DNA of 56,571 bases from Alistipes sp. (GCA_017559615.1 JAFYRB010000033.1:1-56571), one strand, 5' to 3'; shown: positions 9,136-18,557, numbered from the stretch's first letter. Notes: generated from the sequence alone by a model not told the origin. Translations and numbers: made by a program.

Positions 9136-9972
9136 TTACTTAATGCGAATGTTGTCGATAAGGCGAATCTCGCCAGCCTGAATAGCACAGCAACCCTGAA
9201 TGCGCTCCGAGTCGCTCCACGCCTCTACCTTCTGCATTGTCTTTGCATCCACAGCCTCGAAGTAGATGGTCTTCAAAAGTGGGTTAGCGTCGATACTCTT
9301 TACCACCCACTCGGTAAGCTCCGCAGGAGTCATCGTAGCCATCTTCTCGGCGCACTGCTTGATAGTAGCGTAGATGTGTGGTGCTGCGGCGCGATGCTCT
9401 GGTGTGAGAAGCTCGTTGCGTGATGATAGCGCAAGGCCATCCTCGCCACGTACTATAGCACACTCCACGATGTCAACATCAATCGAGAGCTGCTCGACCA
9501 TAGCCTTGATGATTGCAATCTGCTGGAAGTCCTTCTCGCCGAAGTATGCGCGACGTGGGTTAACGAGGGCAAACAAACGGCTAACAACCTGTGCTACGCC
9601 ATTGAAGTGACCAGGACGTGTAGCACCCTCCATAACCTTGTCGATAAGACCGAAGTCGAAGACACGGGTGTCTGGCTCTGGGTAGATATCCTCCACCGAT
9701 GGCATAAAGACAATATCCGCACCCGCAGCCTCCAAGATAGCGCAGTCGGCCTCTGGAGTGCGAGGGTAGTTCTTAAGGTCGTTTTTATCGTTGAACTGTG
9801 TTGGGTTAACAAATACGCTAACTACAACAGTGTCATTCTCCTTACGAGCTCGCTCAACCAATGAACGGTGGCCAGCGTGAAGCGCACCCATTGTAGGTAC
9901 AAAGCCGATACCCTCCTTAGGGCAGTCAGCCAAAGCTGCGTTAAGAGCAGCAACGGTGTTTACTACTTTCAT
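9136..9972 (-). CDS. panC: Pantothenate synthetase
   Basis: PanC joins pantoate and beta-alanine with ATP to form pantothenate. The 278-aa protein shows the HIGH-like motif MGALHAGH near residue 28, NPTQFN, the FGEKDFQQ block near residue 146, and ALSSRN near residue 180. With panD directly downstream, the pair covers the last two branches of pantothenate synthesis; panB is not in the window. The promoter is visible: TTG, 19 bp and TAACTTTG on the minus strand. Confidence 0.96.
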   Translation of the reverse strand: MKVVNTVAALNAALADCPKEGIGFVPTMGALHAGHRSLVERARKENDTVVVSVFVNPTQFNDKNDLKNYPRTPEADCAILEAAGADIVFMPSVEDIYPEPDTRVFDFGLIDKVMEGATRPGHFNGVAQVVSRLFALVNPRRAYFGEKDFQQIAIIKAMVEQLSIDVDIVECAIVRGEDGLALSSRNELLTPEHRAAAPHIYATIKQCAEKMATMTPAELTEWVVKSIDANPLLKTIYFEAVDAKTMQKVEAWSDSERIQGCCAIQAGEIRLIDNIRIK

Positions 9973-9994
9973 ATTTGTGATTAGTATGGTGCGA

Positions 9995-10024
9995 CAAAGT
10001 TACAAAATAGTATGAACATAGCAA
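9995..10024 (-). promoter_or_regulatory. Bacteroidetes promoter of panC-panD
   Basis: On the minus strand a TTG (10024-10022) and TAACTTTG (10002-9995) are separated by 19 bp, a good fit to the -33/-7 consensus. The start of transcription would fall about 15 bases before the panC ATG. Confidence 0.6.
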
Positions 10025-10097
10025 GAATTAAGCGTGAAAAAGTGGTAGATATAACTCTCTTTTCTTCTCGTTGTTCTACATTTATGGCTTTTAGTAG

Positions 10098-10128
10098 TTG
10101 TGTAATTTGATAAAATATGCTACTTTTG
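10098..10128 (+). promoter_or_regulatory. Bacteroidetes promoter of the BspA-like gene
   Basis: TTG (10098-10100) and TACTTTTG (10121-10128) are exactly 20 bp apart. Transcription would start near 10135, which argues for the second ATG of the gene (10161) rather than the one at 10137. Confidence 0.6.
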
Positions 10129-10160
10129 TCTAAAGAATGAAATTAATCGTGCTAAGTTGT

Positions 10161-11714
10161 ATGAAAAAGTTAATCTGTTTTACATCTCTTATTCTATCTA
10201 TTATCTCCTTTGTGTCGTGCAATAATGATATTGATGGCCCAACCAAAAATTCCAAAATAGAGAGCATAACCGAAACCGATATCGTTGTTATGCCTAATGC
10301 TCAATTGCTTCGTATTGAGTATCGCTCAGGTGCAAAGTGCAGAGTAGAGATTAGTGAGGAGGCTATGTCGTGGATTAGTTGTAGCTCCATTGACGATAAT
10401 GCAGACTGCGTGATGCTGGATATTGATAAAAATACCAATGGCGTTAATCGTTGCAGTTCTGTGCGTATTGTGTCGGAGAAAAAACCTAATATCTATATCG
10501 AATACACCATTACGCAATATGCTGATGATAGTCGCAAAATATATTACACTACGACAGATGGCAAGAAGTTTAGGCCCGAATACGAGGATAAGTTTACCAA
10601 TGGTTTTGGTGTAGATATCAAGTCGCATACTTATGAGCGAGTTGGTGTCATAGAGTTTTGTGGCGATGTCAGCACTGTGGGTAATTTCCAGGAGCGTTAC
10701 CCGATGACTAATAGACTCAAGAGCATCTATTTGCCTAATGGTATAACTACAATTTCTGATTATGCCTTTTCGGAGTGTAAAGAGCTTGAGGAGGTATCGT
10801 TGCCCGAAACTCTTCAAAGTATTGGTGCAGAGGCGTTTTATCGTTGTAATAAGCTTGATTATCTCGCTATTCCAAACGGTGTGAAGGTGGTGGGCTTGCG
10901 TGTTTTTGCCGAGTGTGAGTCGCTCGTTGAGGTCACTTTGCCGAATAGCGTTGAGAGTATTGACTATGGATTATTTGCAATGTGTCATAACCTAACAAAG
11001 GTAAAACTGTCAAACTTGATTACAGAGATACCGATGAAGTGCTTTGCTGCGTGTGATAAGCTCGAGACAATTGAAATTCCTGAGTCGGTAGAGGTGATTG
11101 GAAGTGTAGCCTTTTCGAACTGCACTTCGCTGAAATCTATCGTGCTCCCCTCGAAGTTGAAAAGTATCACTTATATGGCATTCAATGGGTGTAGCTCGTT
11201 GGAAAGTGTATCGTTTCCTTCATCACTTGAACTGCTTGGTGGTAGTGCCTTTAAAAACTGTGTAAGTCTTGTGAGTGTTGAACTCCCAAATAGTATCACA
11301 AAGATTGAAAATTCTGTATTTGAAGGTTGTGCGCAGCTGGTCAACTTTAACATTCCAAGTGGTATAAAGTATATCACTGACAATCTATTCGACGGCTGTA
11401 TTGGTCCAGAAGAGTTGGTTATTCCCGATAATATTGAACAAATAGGCTCCGCAGCATTTCAGGAGTGCAGAGGTATTAAACGTGCTACCATAGGAAGTAG
11501 CGTTCGAAAGATGTCAGCAGGAGTATTTTACGATTGTGCGAACCTTGGCGAGCTATATTGTATGCCGACAACACCTCCACAGGTAGGAGAACAAATTTTG
11601 ACTAAATGTAGTGCTGATTTGAAGATATACGTTCCACAAGGCTCGGTAGATGCTTACAAAGCGGCAGAGGGATGGTCAAAATATAAAGATAAGATTGTTG
11701 GATACGACTTCTAA
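10161..11714 (+). CDS. BspA-type leucine-rich-repeat lipoprotein
   Basis: From the ATG at 10161 the protein is 517 aa. The signal peptide MKKLICFTSLILSI runs to a lipobox ISFVSC. Residues 40-120 are a beta domain (BACON-like; VRIVSEKKPNIYIEYTITQYAD). From about residue 170 to 470 there are about a dozen LRR_5 (BspA) repeats of about 23 residues with the pattern CxxLxxVxLPxSVxxIGxxAFxxC. The tail VYVPQGSVDAYKAAEGW-type ending is typical of the family. Such proteins are surface exposed and mediate adhesion. An in-frame ATG at 10137 exists but would lie almost on the predicted transcription start. Confidence 0.85.
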   Translation: MKKLICFTSLILSIISFVSCNNDIDGPTKNSKIESITETDIVVMPNAQLLRIEYRSGAKCRVEISEEAMSWISCSSIDDNADCVMLDIDKNTNGVNRCSSVRIVSEKKPNIYIEYTITQYADDSRKIYYTTTDGKKFRPEYEDKFTNGFGVDIKSHTYERVGVIEFCGDVSTVGNFQERYPMTNRLKSIYLPNGITTISDYAFSECKELEEVSLPETLQSIGAEAFYRCNKLDYLAIPNGVKVVGLRVFAECESLVEVTLPNSVESIDYGLFAMCHNLTKVKLSNLITEIPMKCFAACDKLETIEIPESVEVIGSVAFSNCTSLKSIVLPSKLKSITYMAFNGCSSLESVSFPSSLELLGGSAFKNCVSLVSVELPNSITKIENSVFEGCAQLVNFNIPSGIKYITDNLFDGCIGPEELVIPDNIEQIGSAAFQECRGIKRATIGSSVRKMSAGVFYDCANLGELYCMPTTPPQVGEQILTKCSADLKIYVPQGSVDAYKAAEGWSKYKDKIVGYDF

Positions 11715-11727
11715 TCGTTCGTAATGA

Positions 11728-12198
11728 CTATTCTTTACTCGTAGTAGAGGCGTTGCTTTTGGGCAGCGCCTTTATTGGTTTATATTGGTTGCCGTCGTAC
11801 TCATAACAGTAGGTGTCAACGCCATTTGTCATAACGATATATCTGCACCTTAATATCGAGTTGTAGCGCACCACTTGGCGTAGCACCTCGTCGCTAATCT
11901 TAACGTTCGGCTCCTTGCACTCAACTACTACGTGGGGCCTTGCGCAACAATCAACGACTACGATGTCGGCACGCTGAGGCATACCATTAATATTTACGGG
12001 ATGCTCGGTGATAATCTGCTGCGGAAGATAACCACAACACTGTATGAGATACTCCAAAAGGTGTTGGCGTACCCACTCCTCGGGTGTAAGCACAAGCCAC
12101 TTTCCACGAATACGGTCGTAAATCTCCGTACGACCACTGCTACCACGGCGAGCGCGGAGGTGGATAGGTGGAAAGTTGAGTGTAGGGTAGTCGGCCAT
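11728..12198 (-). CDS. HsdR N-terminal-like (PD-(D/E)xK) protein
   Basis: A 156-aa stand-alone version of the domain found at the N-terminus of type I restriction subunit HsdR. The nuclease-fold signature is visible: RADIVVVD followed by VVVECKEP (an Asp and an E-x-K). I placed the start at MADYPTLNF (12198); the upstream in-frame extension overlaps the promoter. Small proteins like this are widespread in Bacteroidales, away from any restriction locus, and their function is not established. There are no HsdM or HsdS neighbours. It is divergent from the next gene, with overlapping promoters. Confidence 0.75.
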   Translation of the reverse strand: MADYPTLNFPPIHLRARRGSSGRTEIYDRIRGKWLVLTPEEWVRQHLLEYLIQCCGYLPQQIITEHPVNINGMPQRADIVVVDCCARPHVVVECKEPNVKISDEVLRQVVRYNSILRCRYIVMTNGVDTYCYEYDGNQYKPIKALPKSNASTTSKE

Positions 12199-12213
12199 TG
12201 TAAATAATTTTTG

Positions 12214-12255
12214 TATATTTGTGGCAAAGATACTCAAAATAATATGGAAAAGCAA
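12214..12255. promoter_or_regulatory. Overlapping divergent promoters
   Basis: On the minus strand TTG (12255-12253), 20 bp and TATCTTTG (12232-12225) fit the HsdR-N-like gene. On the plus strand TATATTTG (12214-12221) can serve the gene at 12244. The two -7 boxes lie three bases apart and face each other, so the polymerases would compete. Confidence 0.5.
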
Positions 12256-12732
12256 CTACAAATAGATGTTAACGAGCGTGTGGAGCGCGCTTGTGGATAC
12301 TTCAAAAAGGGATATAACTGTGCGCAGGCGGTGGTTATGGCGTTCGACGATGTTATGGGGCAGAGTCCCGAGGCATTGGCGCGTATCGCAGCACCATTTG
12401 GCGGCGGTATGGGACGTATGCGCGAGGTGTGTGGTACGGTCAGTGGTATGGCCTTCCTTGCGGGTGCTATATCTCCCTCTGTGGACCCCTCGAATCTTGA
12501 GGAGCGTCAGGCGAACTACGCTCTTGTACAGCACTTTGCCGAGGAGTTTCGTAAGGAGAATGGCGATATTGTGTGCCGTAGATTGTTGGGCTTGGAGCCT
12601 ATGGTGGAGCGAAGCGAAACACCACGTCCTTCGGAGCGTACCGAGGCCTATTATAAGAAGCGTCCTTGTGGGGAGTATGTAGGCTGCGCAGCGCGTATCG
12701 TGGCAGAATACTTGCTTAAAAAGCAAAATTAA
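12244..12732 (+). CDS. C_GCAxxG_C_C family redox-type protein
   Basis: The 162-aa protein carries the spaced cysteines that define this family: CGYFKKGYNCAQAV near residue 14, FGGGMGRMREVCG near residue 57, a cysteine near residue 104, and CGEYVGCAARIV near residue 143. The family is thought to bind a metal or take part in redox chemistry, often next to oxidoreductases or transporters, but no reaction is proven. The start is the ATG at 12244, behind a TAnnTTTG box. A calcium ATPase gene follows after about 100 bases. Confidence 0.82.
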   Translation: MEKQLQIDVNERVERACGYFKKGYNCAQAVVMAFDDVMGQSPEALARIAAPFGGGMGRMREVCGTVSGMAFLAGAISPSVDPSNLEERQANYALVQHFAEEFRKENGDIVCRRLLGLEPMVERSETPRPSERTEAYYKKRPCGEYVGCAARIVAEYLLKKQN

Positions 12733-12788
12733 TATACCTGGGTGATAGAATTTAACACAATTGTAACTCTTTTTTGAATAGATAATAC

Positions 12789-12796
12789 TAACTTTG
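12789..12796 (+). promoter_or_regulatory. -7 box upstream of calcium ATPase
   Basis: TAACTTTG lies about 40 bases before the start codon. The nearest upstream TTG triplets are 12 or 25 bp away, so the -33 element is poor. Confidence 0.35.
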
Positions 12797-12839
12797 TGCG
12801 GTAATTCCTTTGGAAAGGAGATTTTAAAAGGTGTTAAAA

Positions 12840-15572
12840 ATGTATAAAAGAAGCAACAATAGTTTTTCTCAACTTTGCCATAGCGTAGATAGCAGCGCGG
12901 TTGTGGAGGGTAAGGGATTAAATATCATACCTCCGCCTGAGCGAGAGTCGCTGTGGATATTATATCTTGAGAAGTTTAAGGATCCGATTATCATCGTACT
13001 CATCGTGGCGTTCCTGCTATCGATGTGTTTGTCGGTATATGAAATTGCGGTGATGGACTACGCTTGGTCGGTGATGTTTGAGCCTATCGGCGTACTCCTG
13101 GCACTCCTTTTGGCTACGGGTGTTGGCTTCATCTTTGAGGTTAAGGCGGGCAAGGAGTTCGATATATTAAATAAGGTGAAGGACTCGCGCCCTGTGAAGG
13201 TGCTGCGTAAGGATGCAAAGGGACGTGTGAGAATGTATCAGGTGGCAAAGCAGGATGTCGTCGTGGGCGATGTTGTGCGCTTGGAGGCTGGTGACGAGGT
13301 GCCTGCGGATGGTCGCTTGGAGGAGGCTTTGCAGTTGAGAGTTGATGAGTCGAACTTTACGGGCGAACCTTATGTAAATAAATATACCTCGGAGGAGGAT
13401 TTCGATAAGGATGCTACATATCCATCGAACTTTATGCTTCGTGGTGCTACGATAATTGAGGGTAGCGGCGTGATGATTGTCGAGAGCGTTGGTATGGAGA
13501 CCGAAGAGGGTAAGGGCGTTGCACGCGCCTCGGAGGGTAGCGATGTGCAGACTCCGCTAAACATTCAGCTTGAGCAACTTGGTGGATGGATATCGCGTGC
13601 AAGTTTCATTATCGCTACGCTTATCATCGTTGGTCGTGTGCTATATTTCTGGCTTACGGGAGGTTTTGACGAGGGACTCTCGTGGTTGGAGTTGTTGCAG
13701 TTTGTGCTTGCCTCGGTGATGATTGCCGTTACGTTGATTGTGGTGGCGGTACCAGAGGGTTTGCCTATGAGTGTTACGGTGAGCTTGGCGATGAGTATGC
13801 GCCGTATGCTTAAGGAGAATAGCCTTGTGCGTAAGCTCCACGCGTGTGAGACTATGGGTGCTGCGACGGTGATTTGCTCCGATAAGACGGGTACGCTTAC
13901 GAAGAACCGTATGACGGTGATGGAGCTGGAGATGACATCTACGGAGGCTTTGCCAGATATTATGGATTGTATGGCGGTGAACTCTACGGCTGAACTTACG
14001 ACGGCTGCGGATGGTAGTTTGTCTCCTATTGGTAACCCTACCGAGGGTGCGCTCCTAATGTGGCTAAATAGTCAGCAGATTGATTATGTTGACCTTCGTG
14101 AGAGGTATAATATTATTTCGCAGACACCATTCTCGACCGAGACCAAGTCGATGATTTCGGAGGCTTGTAGCGCGGATGGAGAGCGTAAGGTGCGATTTAT
14201 AAAGGGTGCGCCAGAGATTGTGATGGCGATGTGTGGCGAAGAGTTTGATAAGGCGCATTTCGAGAGTGTATTGCTTGAGTATCAGTCGCGTGCGATGCGT
14301 ACGTTGGGCTTTGCCATAGAGGAGCAGGGTGTTGTTCGCTTCCTTGGTGTTGTGGGTATCTCGGACCCTATACGTGACGATGTCGCCGAGGCGATAGATA
14401 CTTGTATGAACTCGGCGGGCGTAAGGGTTATTATCGTGACGGGCGATACACCTGGTACGGCGATGGAGATTGGTCGTCAGATTGGTCTTATACGTAGCGA
14501 CGAGGAGGGACAGATTATCTCGGGCCCAGATTTCGCGGAGCTTGATGATGAGAGCGCTTTGGAGTTGTTGAAGGGTGATAAGTTGAAGATTATCTCTCGC
14601 GCACGTCCTGATGATAAGGCTCGTTTGGTGATGCTCTTGCAGCAGAATGGTGAGGTGGTAGCAGTGACGGGAGATGGTACTAACGATGCTCCGGCACTTA
14701 GCAAGGCACAGGTGGGCTTGTCGATGGGTGATGGTACGTCGCGTGCCAAGGAGGCGAGTGATATTACCATCATTGATAACTCCTTTGCCAGCATCAACAA
14801 GGCGATTATGTGGGGTAGGTCGTTGTACTTGAATATCCGTAGGTTTATCATCTTCCAGATGACCATCAACCTATGTGCCTGCCTTATCGTGCTTCTCGGT
14901 GCGTTTATCGGCTACGACTCGCCACTTACCGTTACGCAGATGCTTTGGGTAAACCTCATTATGGATACCTTTGCGGCGATGGCACTCTCGTCATTGCCAC
15001 CCGATAGAAGCGTGCTTAATGAGAAGCCACGTAACCCTAATAGCCATATTGTCGACCGCAGAATGTTGTGGCGTATAGTGCTTACGGGTATGGTATTCTT
15101 CGTGTTCCTCGGAGCGTTGTGGCAGTATATGTTCCACATCGAGATTCACTCGGTAAGGGATATGATTAACCCGCAGAACTTGGGCGTTTTCTTTACCGAT
15201 GTGTTTAGCCTCAATAAGAAGGCTCTGCATCTAACGGGTGAGGAGATGGGTATCTACTTCTCGGTATTTGTATTGATGCAGTTCTGGAACTTGTTTAATG
15301 TCAAGTATTTCCGTACCGATAGAAGCCTTATTGGAGATTTTATAGATTTGTTCCGTGACCGCGAGCGCGTGAAGGAGTCGTATAACAAGTATTTCTTGCT
15401 TATCGCGTTTGTGATTATCGTGGGCCAGGTGCTTATCGTGACCTTTGCGGGCGATATCTTCAATGTGAAGCCTATTAAGGCGGAGGATTGGATGTTGTTG
15501 ATTGCCATCACTTCGCCGGTGTTGATAGTGCCAGATATTGTGAGATTCGTAACGGGAATCGTGAAACGTTAA
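12840..15572 (+). CDS. Calcium-translocating P-type ATPase (PMCA-type)
   Basis: This large membrane pump (about 910 aa) is a P2-type ATPase. Motifs are DKTGTLT with the phosphorylated Asp near residue 348, KGAPE in the nucleotide-binding domain, TGD(T)PGTA, and the hinge GDGTNDAPAL. The M4 signature VAVPEGLP and the M6 stretch NLIMDTFAA suit calcium pumps. Four N-terminal and several C-terminal hydrophobic segments give the usual ten helices. It would export Ca2+ from the cytoplasm. A GTG at 12831 in frame, nearer to an AAGGAG, is the alternative start. A bidirectional hairpin follows the stop. Confidence 0.9.
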   Translation: MYKRSNNSFSQLCHSVDSSAVVEGKGLNIIPPPERESLWILYLEKFKDPIIIVLIVAFLLSMCLSVYEIAVMDYAWSVMFEPIGVLLALLLATGVGFIFEVKAGKEFDILNKVKDSRPVKVLRKDAKGRVRMYQVAKQDVVVGDVVRLEAGDEVPADGRLEEALQLRVDESNFTGEPYVNKYTSEEDFDKDATYPSNFMLRGATIIEGSGVMIVESVGMETEEGKGVARASEGSDVQTPLNIQLEQLGGWISRASFIIATLIIVGRVLYFWLTGGFDEGLSWLELLQFVLASVMIAVTLIVVAVPEGLPMSVTVSLAMSMRRMLKENSLVRKLHACETMGAATVICSDKTGTLTKNRMTVMELEMTSTEALPDIMDCMAVNSTAELTTAADGSLSPIGNPTEGALLMWLNSQQIDYVDLRERYNIISQTPFSTETKSMISEACSADGERKVRFIKGAPEIVMAMCGEEFDKAHFESVLLEYQSRAMRTLGFAIEEQGVVRFLGVVGISDPIRDDVAEAIDTCMNSAGVRVIIVTGDTPGTAMEIGRQIGLIRSDEEGQIISGPDFAELDDESALELLKGDKLKIISRARPDDKARLVMLLQQNGEVVAVTGDGTNDAPALSKAQVGLSMGDGTSRAKEASDITIIDNSFASINKAIMWGRSLYLNIRRFIIFQMTINLCACLIVLLGAFIGYDSPLTVTQMLWVNLIMDTFAAMALSSLPPDRSVLNEKPRNPNSHIVDRRMLWRIVLTGMVFFVFLGALWQYMFHIEIHSVRDMINPQNLGVFFTDVFSLNKKALHLTGEEMGIYFSVFVLMQFWNLFNVKYFRTDRSLIGDFIDLFRDRERVKESYNKYFLLIAFVIIVGQVLIVTFAGDIFNVKPIKAEDWMLLIAITSPVLIVPDIVRFVTGIVKR

Positions 15573-15616
15573 AAAAAATAGAGGTTGCCTACATTCGTGG
15601 ACAACCTCTTTTTTTG
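15572..15616. terminator. Bidirectional terminator between convergent genes
   Basis: AGAGGTTG (15580-15587) pairs with CAACCTCT (15602-15609), with an A-run on the left and a T-run on the right. It serves both the calcium ATPase and the minus-strand ABC gene. Confidence 0.8.
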
Positions 15617-16396
15617 TTACTCCTTGCAGTGCGGGCAGTGATGATGCTCGCTAAGAATCGTATGTGGAACGTTACCGTGAGAGATAAGCTGAATAGGGCA
15701 GTTGTAGTTGCGTAGCTGCTCCTCGGTGATGATATTAGAGTCGTGGCGATGCACGTGGCGGTTGACACACATAATGCTACGCACAACACTCGAAATGGTG
15801 CCTATATCGTGCGAAACCATAACAATGGCCATCTCCTCGGAGAGGTGGTGGAGAAGGTTGTAGAGTTCGTTCTCGAATTGATTGTCTACAAAGTTCGTAG
15901 GCTCGTCTAATACCAAAAGTTTGGGGCGAGAGATAATGGCGCGACAGAGCATCACGCGCTGAAGTTGTCCTCCAGATAACTCGCCTATTGGTCTGTGCAT
16001 TAGGTCATTGAGTTTTGCTAATGAGAGTACCTCTTCGGCACGCTTACGCTCCGCATTACCATATCTACCGAAGAGTCCTCGTTCCGCCTGAATACCCGAC
16101 ATCACAACCTCCAAAACCGAGATTGGAAACTCCTTGTCGAAGGCAGATATCTGCGGAAGGTAGCCAATGTGTGGCTTCTTGTTGCGAAGAATTTTAGGGC
16201 TATACTCAATCGTTCCGCTATAATCGACAATGCCCATAATAGCCTTCACAAGCGAGCTTTTGCCACCGCCATTAGGACCTATGATTCCGATGAAATCATT
16301 ATCGTAGATGTCGATATTTACGTGTTCCAACGCAACGGTGCCATCGTAGCGCACGCCGAGGTCGCGGATGGAAATTATGGCCTCTCTACTCTCCAT
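15617..16396 (-). CDS. Zinc/manganese-type ABC transporter ATP-binding protein
   Basis: The 259-aa ATPase shows Walker A GPNGGGKSS near residue 39, the LSGGQLQRV signature near residue 138, Walker B LLVLDEPT near residue 159, and the H-loop VSHD near residue 194. It resembles ZnuC/MntB-type subunits. The C-terminus has a metal-binding-looking HHHCPHCKE, a trait of zinc or manganese ATPases. It overlaps the upstream binding-protein gene by 11 bases, so the two are coupled. The expected membrane permease is not next to it. Confidence 0.88.
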   Translation of the reverse strand: MESREAIISIRDLGVRYDGTVALEHVNIDIYDNDFIGIIGPNGGGKSSLVKAIMGIVDYSGTIEYSPKILRNKKPHIGYLPQISAFDKEFPISVLEVVMSGIQAERGLFGRYGNAERKRAEEVLSLAKLNDLMHRPIGELSGGQLQRVMLCRAIISRPKLLVLDEPTNFVDNQFENELYNLLHHLSEEMAIVMVSHDIGTISSVVRSIMCVNRHVHRHDSNIITEEQLRNYNCPIQLISHGNVPHTILSEHHHCPHCKE

Positions 16397-17246
16397 CGTA
16401 GTTGCAAATAATATTGGTTACACGCTCAATTTCGCCGAGGATATCCTCTGCTAATGGGTCGGTTACAATCACCTCTGCGCCACACTCCGCAGCCAAAGGT
16501 GCAACCTTATCGGCGCTATATTGTGGCTGTATGAAGATATTACGAATATCGTTTTTCTTCGCAGTTTCGACGAGCGTTGCCAACTGACGTGGCGAAGGCT
16601 CCTTGCCATCCTGCTCGATGGCTACTTGCTCAATGTCGTAATCTGCTGCATAGTAGGTAAATGCAGGGTGATATATCATCATAATATTTGCTCCCGCATT
16701 GCTGATTTTCTGCATACACTCCTTATCCAACGCCTCGATGCGCTCCAGAAGAGTCTCCGCTGCGGTGGTGTATTTCGCCGAGTCGGGATAGCGCTCCATA
16801 ACCTTGCGGTGGATGCTTCTTGTCATAGTGTGGAGTGCGCGTGGCGATGTCCAAATATGAGGGTCGATGCCGTGCGAGTGTGAGCAGTGGGCGTGCGAGC
16901 AACTACCCTTAAGGAGAGAAATTCCCTTCGATAGGTCGACAACGTTATCCTTGTTCGCAATCTGCTCTACGAGGCTCTGCTCGAAGGTGATAAGTCCTGT
17001 GGAAAAGAGCATCTGGGCATCGTTTACGGCCATAAGTTGGCGTGCCGTAGGGTCGTAGGTCTCGGGTGAAGCGCCCTTTGGCACAAGCACCTCCACGTCG
17101 AAGTCACCGCACGTAACCTCCTCGACAATGGACTTTAGAGGTGTGATGGTAACAAAAATAGTCTGCTTATCGGACTTCTGCTCCGCGCTACCGCATCCCA
17201 CGAAGAGTGTGGCAAGGAGTGCGAATATAGTTATTTTGCGTATCAT
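16386..17246 (-). CDS. Metal ABC transporter substrate-binding lipoprotein (ZnuA/TroA-like)
   Basis: The protein starts at MIRKITIFALL (17246) with a lipobox LFVGC. The TroA fold is recognised from FVTITPLKSIVEEV, GASPETYDPT and the histidine-rich loop SHAHCSHSHGIDPHIW near residue 125, which suggests zinc. Further ligands are YHPAFTYYA near residue 190 and VTDPLAED near the end. It would capture the ion outside the inner membrane and hand it to a permease that is missing from this locus. The 11-base overlap with the ATPase gene shows the two form one transcript. Confidence 0.88.
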   Translation of the reverse strand: MIRKITIFALLATLFVGCGSAEQKSDKQTIFVTITPLKSIVEEVTCGDFDVEVLVPKGASPETYDPTARQLMAVNDAQMLFSTGLITFEQSLVEQIANKDNVVDLSKGISLLKGSCSHAHCSHSHGIDPHIWTSPRALHTMTRSIHRKVMERYPDSAKYTTAAETLLERIEALDKECMQKISNAGANIMMIYHPAFTYYAADYDIEQVAIEQDGKEPSPRQLATLVETAKKNDIRNIFIQPQYSADKVAPLAAECGAEVIVTDPLAEDILGEIERVTNIICNYDGE

Positions 17247-17371
17247 AGTTGGATATATCGATTTTATCAATACTCTTATAGATGCAAAGATAAGTAAAAA
17301 GTGGTCTTATAGTTTGTTTTTATCCATAAAAAATTCGATATTTGCATTCAGAAAAATAAAACTTGTGCAAA

Positions 17372-18535
17372 ATGATTAAGAATATAACCAATAGTGTAGT
17401 GTATATCGGCGTTGATGATACCGATATCGACCTCTTCGAGAGCCAGTATGTTGTGCCTAATGGCGTGTCGTATAACTCATACCTTATCCTTGATGAGAAG
17501 GTGGCAGTGATGGATACCGTTGACCTTCGTAAATGCGAGGAGTGGATGCAGAATTTGGAGTGCGCACTCAATGGTCGTACACCAGATTATCTTGTTGTTC
17601 AGCACCTTGAGCCAGATCACGCAGGCTCTATCGCAAAGGTGTTGGCAAAGTATCCTAATATGGAGGTAGTTGCGTCGGATAAGGCTGTGAAGATGATGCC
17701 ACAGTTCTTCTATGATGTTGAGTTGGAGGGTCGTACAATTGCTGTTAAGGAGGGTGATACACTCTCGTTGGGTGGCCGTACGCTTCACTTCGCTATGGCA
17801 CCTATGGTACACTGGCCAGAGGTTATGGTGACTTACGATAGCACGGAGAAGATTCTATTCTCGGCAGATGGTTTTGGTAAGTTTGGCGCTTTGGCTCACG
17901 ACGAGGAGTGGGCGTGTGAGGCGCGTCGCTACTACTTTAATATATGTGGTAAGTATGGCGCTCCTGTGCAGGCTCTATTGAAGAAGGCTGCGGCGTTGGA
18001 TATCGCTATCATCTGTCCTTTGCACGGCCCTGTGCTAACGGAGAATCTCGGCTATTACATTGGTCTTTATGATACTTGGAGCAAGTATGAGGTAGAGAGC
18101 GAGGGTGTTGTGGTTGCTTATGCTTCGATTCACGGCAATACCGCAGAGGTGGCTAATAAGTTTGCGGATATTCTTCGTGCTAAGGGTGCAAAGAAGGTTG
18201 TTCTTCACGATCTTTCACGTACGGATATGGCTGAGGCTGTGGAGGATGCGTTCCGTTATGGCCACTTGGTTGTTGCAGCTGCGTCGTACGATGCGGATGT
18301 GTTCCCTCCAATGCACGATTTCCTTCACCATCTCGCAATCAAGGGTTACTGCAAGCGCCGTATTGGTATCATTGAGAATGGCTCGTGGGCGCCTTCAGCA
18401 GGTCGTGCAATGCGCAATATAATTGACCGCTTTAAGGATGTCAGCGTTGTGGAGGATATGGTTACTATTGTGTCGCGTATGAAGCCACAGGATATCCCAG
18501 CGTTGGAGCGTCTTGCTGATGAGGTGTTGGCATAA
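17372..18535 (+). CDS. FprA-type flavodiiron protein
   Basis: The 387-aa protein is an A-type flavoprotein that reduces oxygen or nitric oxide in anaerobes. The N-terminal metallo-beta-lactamase-like domain holds the di-iron ligands HLEPDH (His78, Glu80, Asp82, His83), His147 in HWPEV, SADGFGKFG, and CPLHGP. The C-terminal 145 residues are a flavodoxin domain with the FMN loop YASIHGNTAEV. I chose the ATG at 17372; the longer reading begins with a TTG. There is no rubredoxin extension. A strong hairpin terminator follows. Confidence 0.93.
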   Translation: MIKNITNSVVYIGVDDTDIDLFESQYVVPNGVSYNSYLILDEKVAVMDTVDLRKCEEWMQNLECALNGRTPDYLVVQHLEPDHAGSIAKVLAKYPNMEVVASDKAVKMMPQFFYDVELEGRTIAVKEGDTLSLGGRTLHFAMAPMVHWPEVMVTYDSTEKILFSADGFGKFGALAHDEEWACEARRYYFNICGKYGAPVQALLKKAAALDIAIICPLHGPVLTENLGYYIGLYDTWSKYEVESEGVVVAYASIHGNTAEVANKFADILRAKGAKKVVLHDLSRTDMAEAVEDAFRYGHLVVAAASYDADVFPPMHDFLHHLAIKGYCKRRIGIIENGSWAPSAGRAMRNIIDRFKDVSVVEDMVTIVSRMKPQDIPALERLADEVLA

Positions 18536-18557
18536 GTGAGCGTTGCTCATAAATAAT

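Noticed and set aside
11728..12198. Type I restriction system
   Set aside because: Only an HsdR-N-like domain is present; there is no helicase part and no HsdM or HsdS gene beside it.
12211..12243. Longer N-terminus of the C_GCAxxG_C_C gene from a TTG
   Set aside because: It would start inside the -7 box of the promoter; the ATG at 12244 fits the family start.
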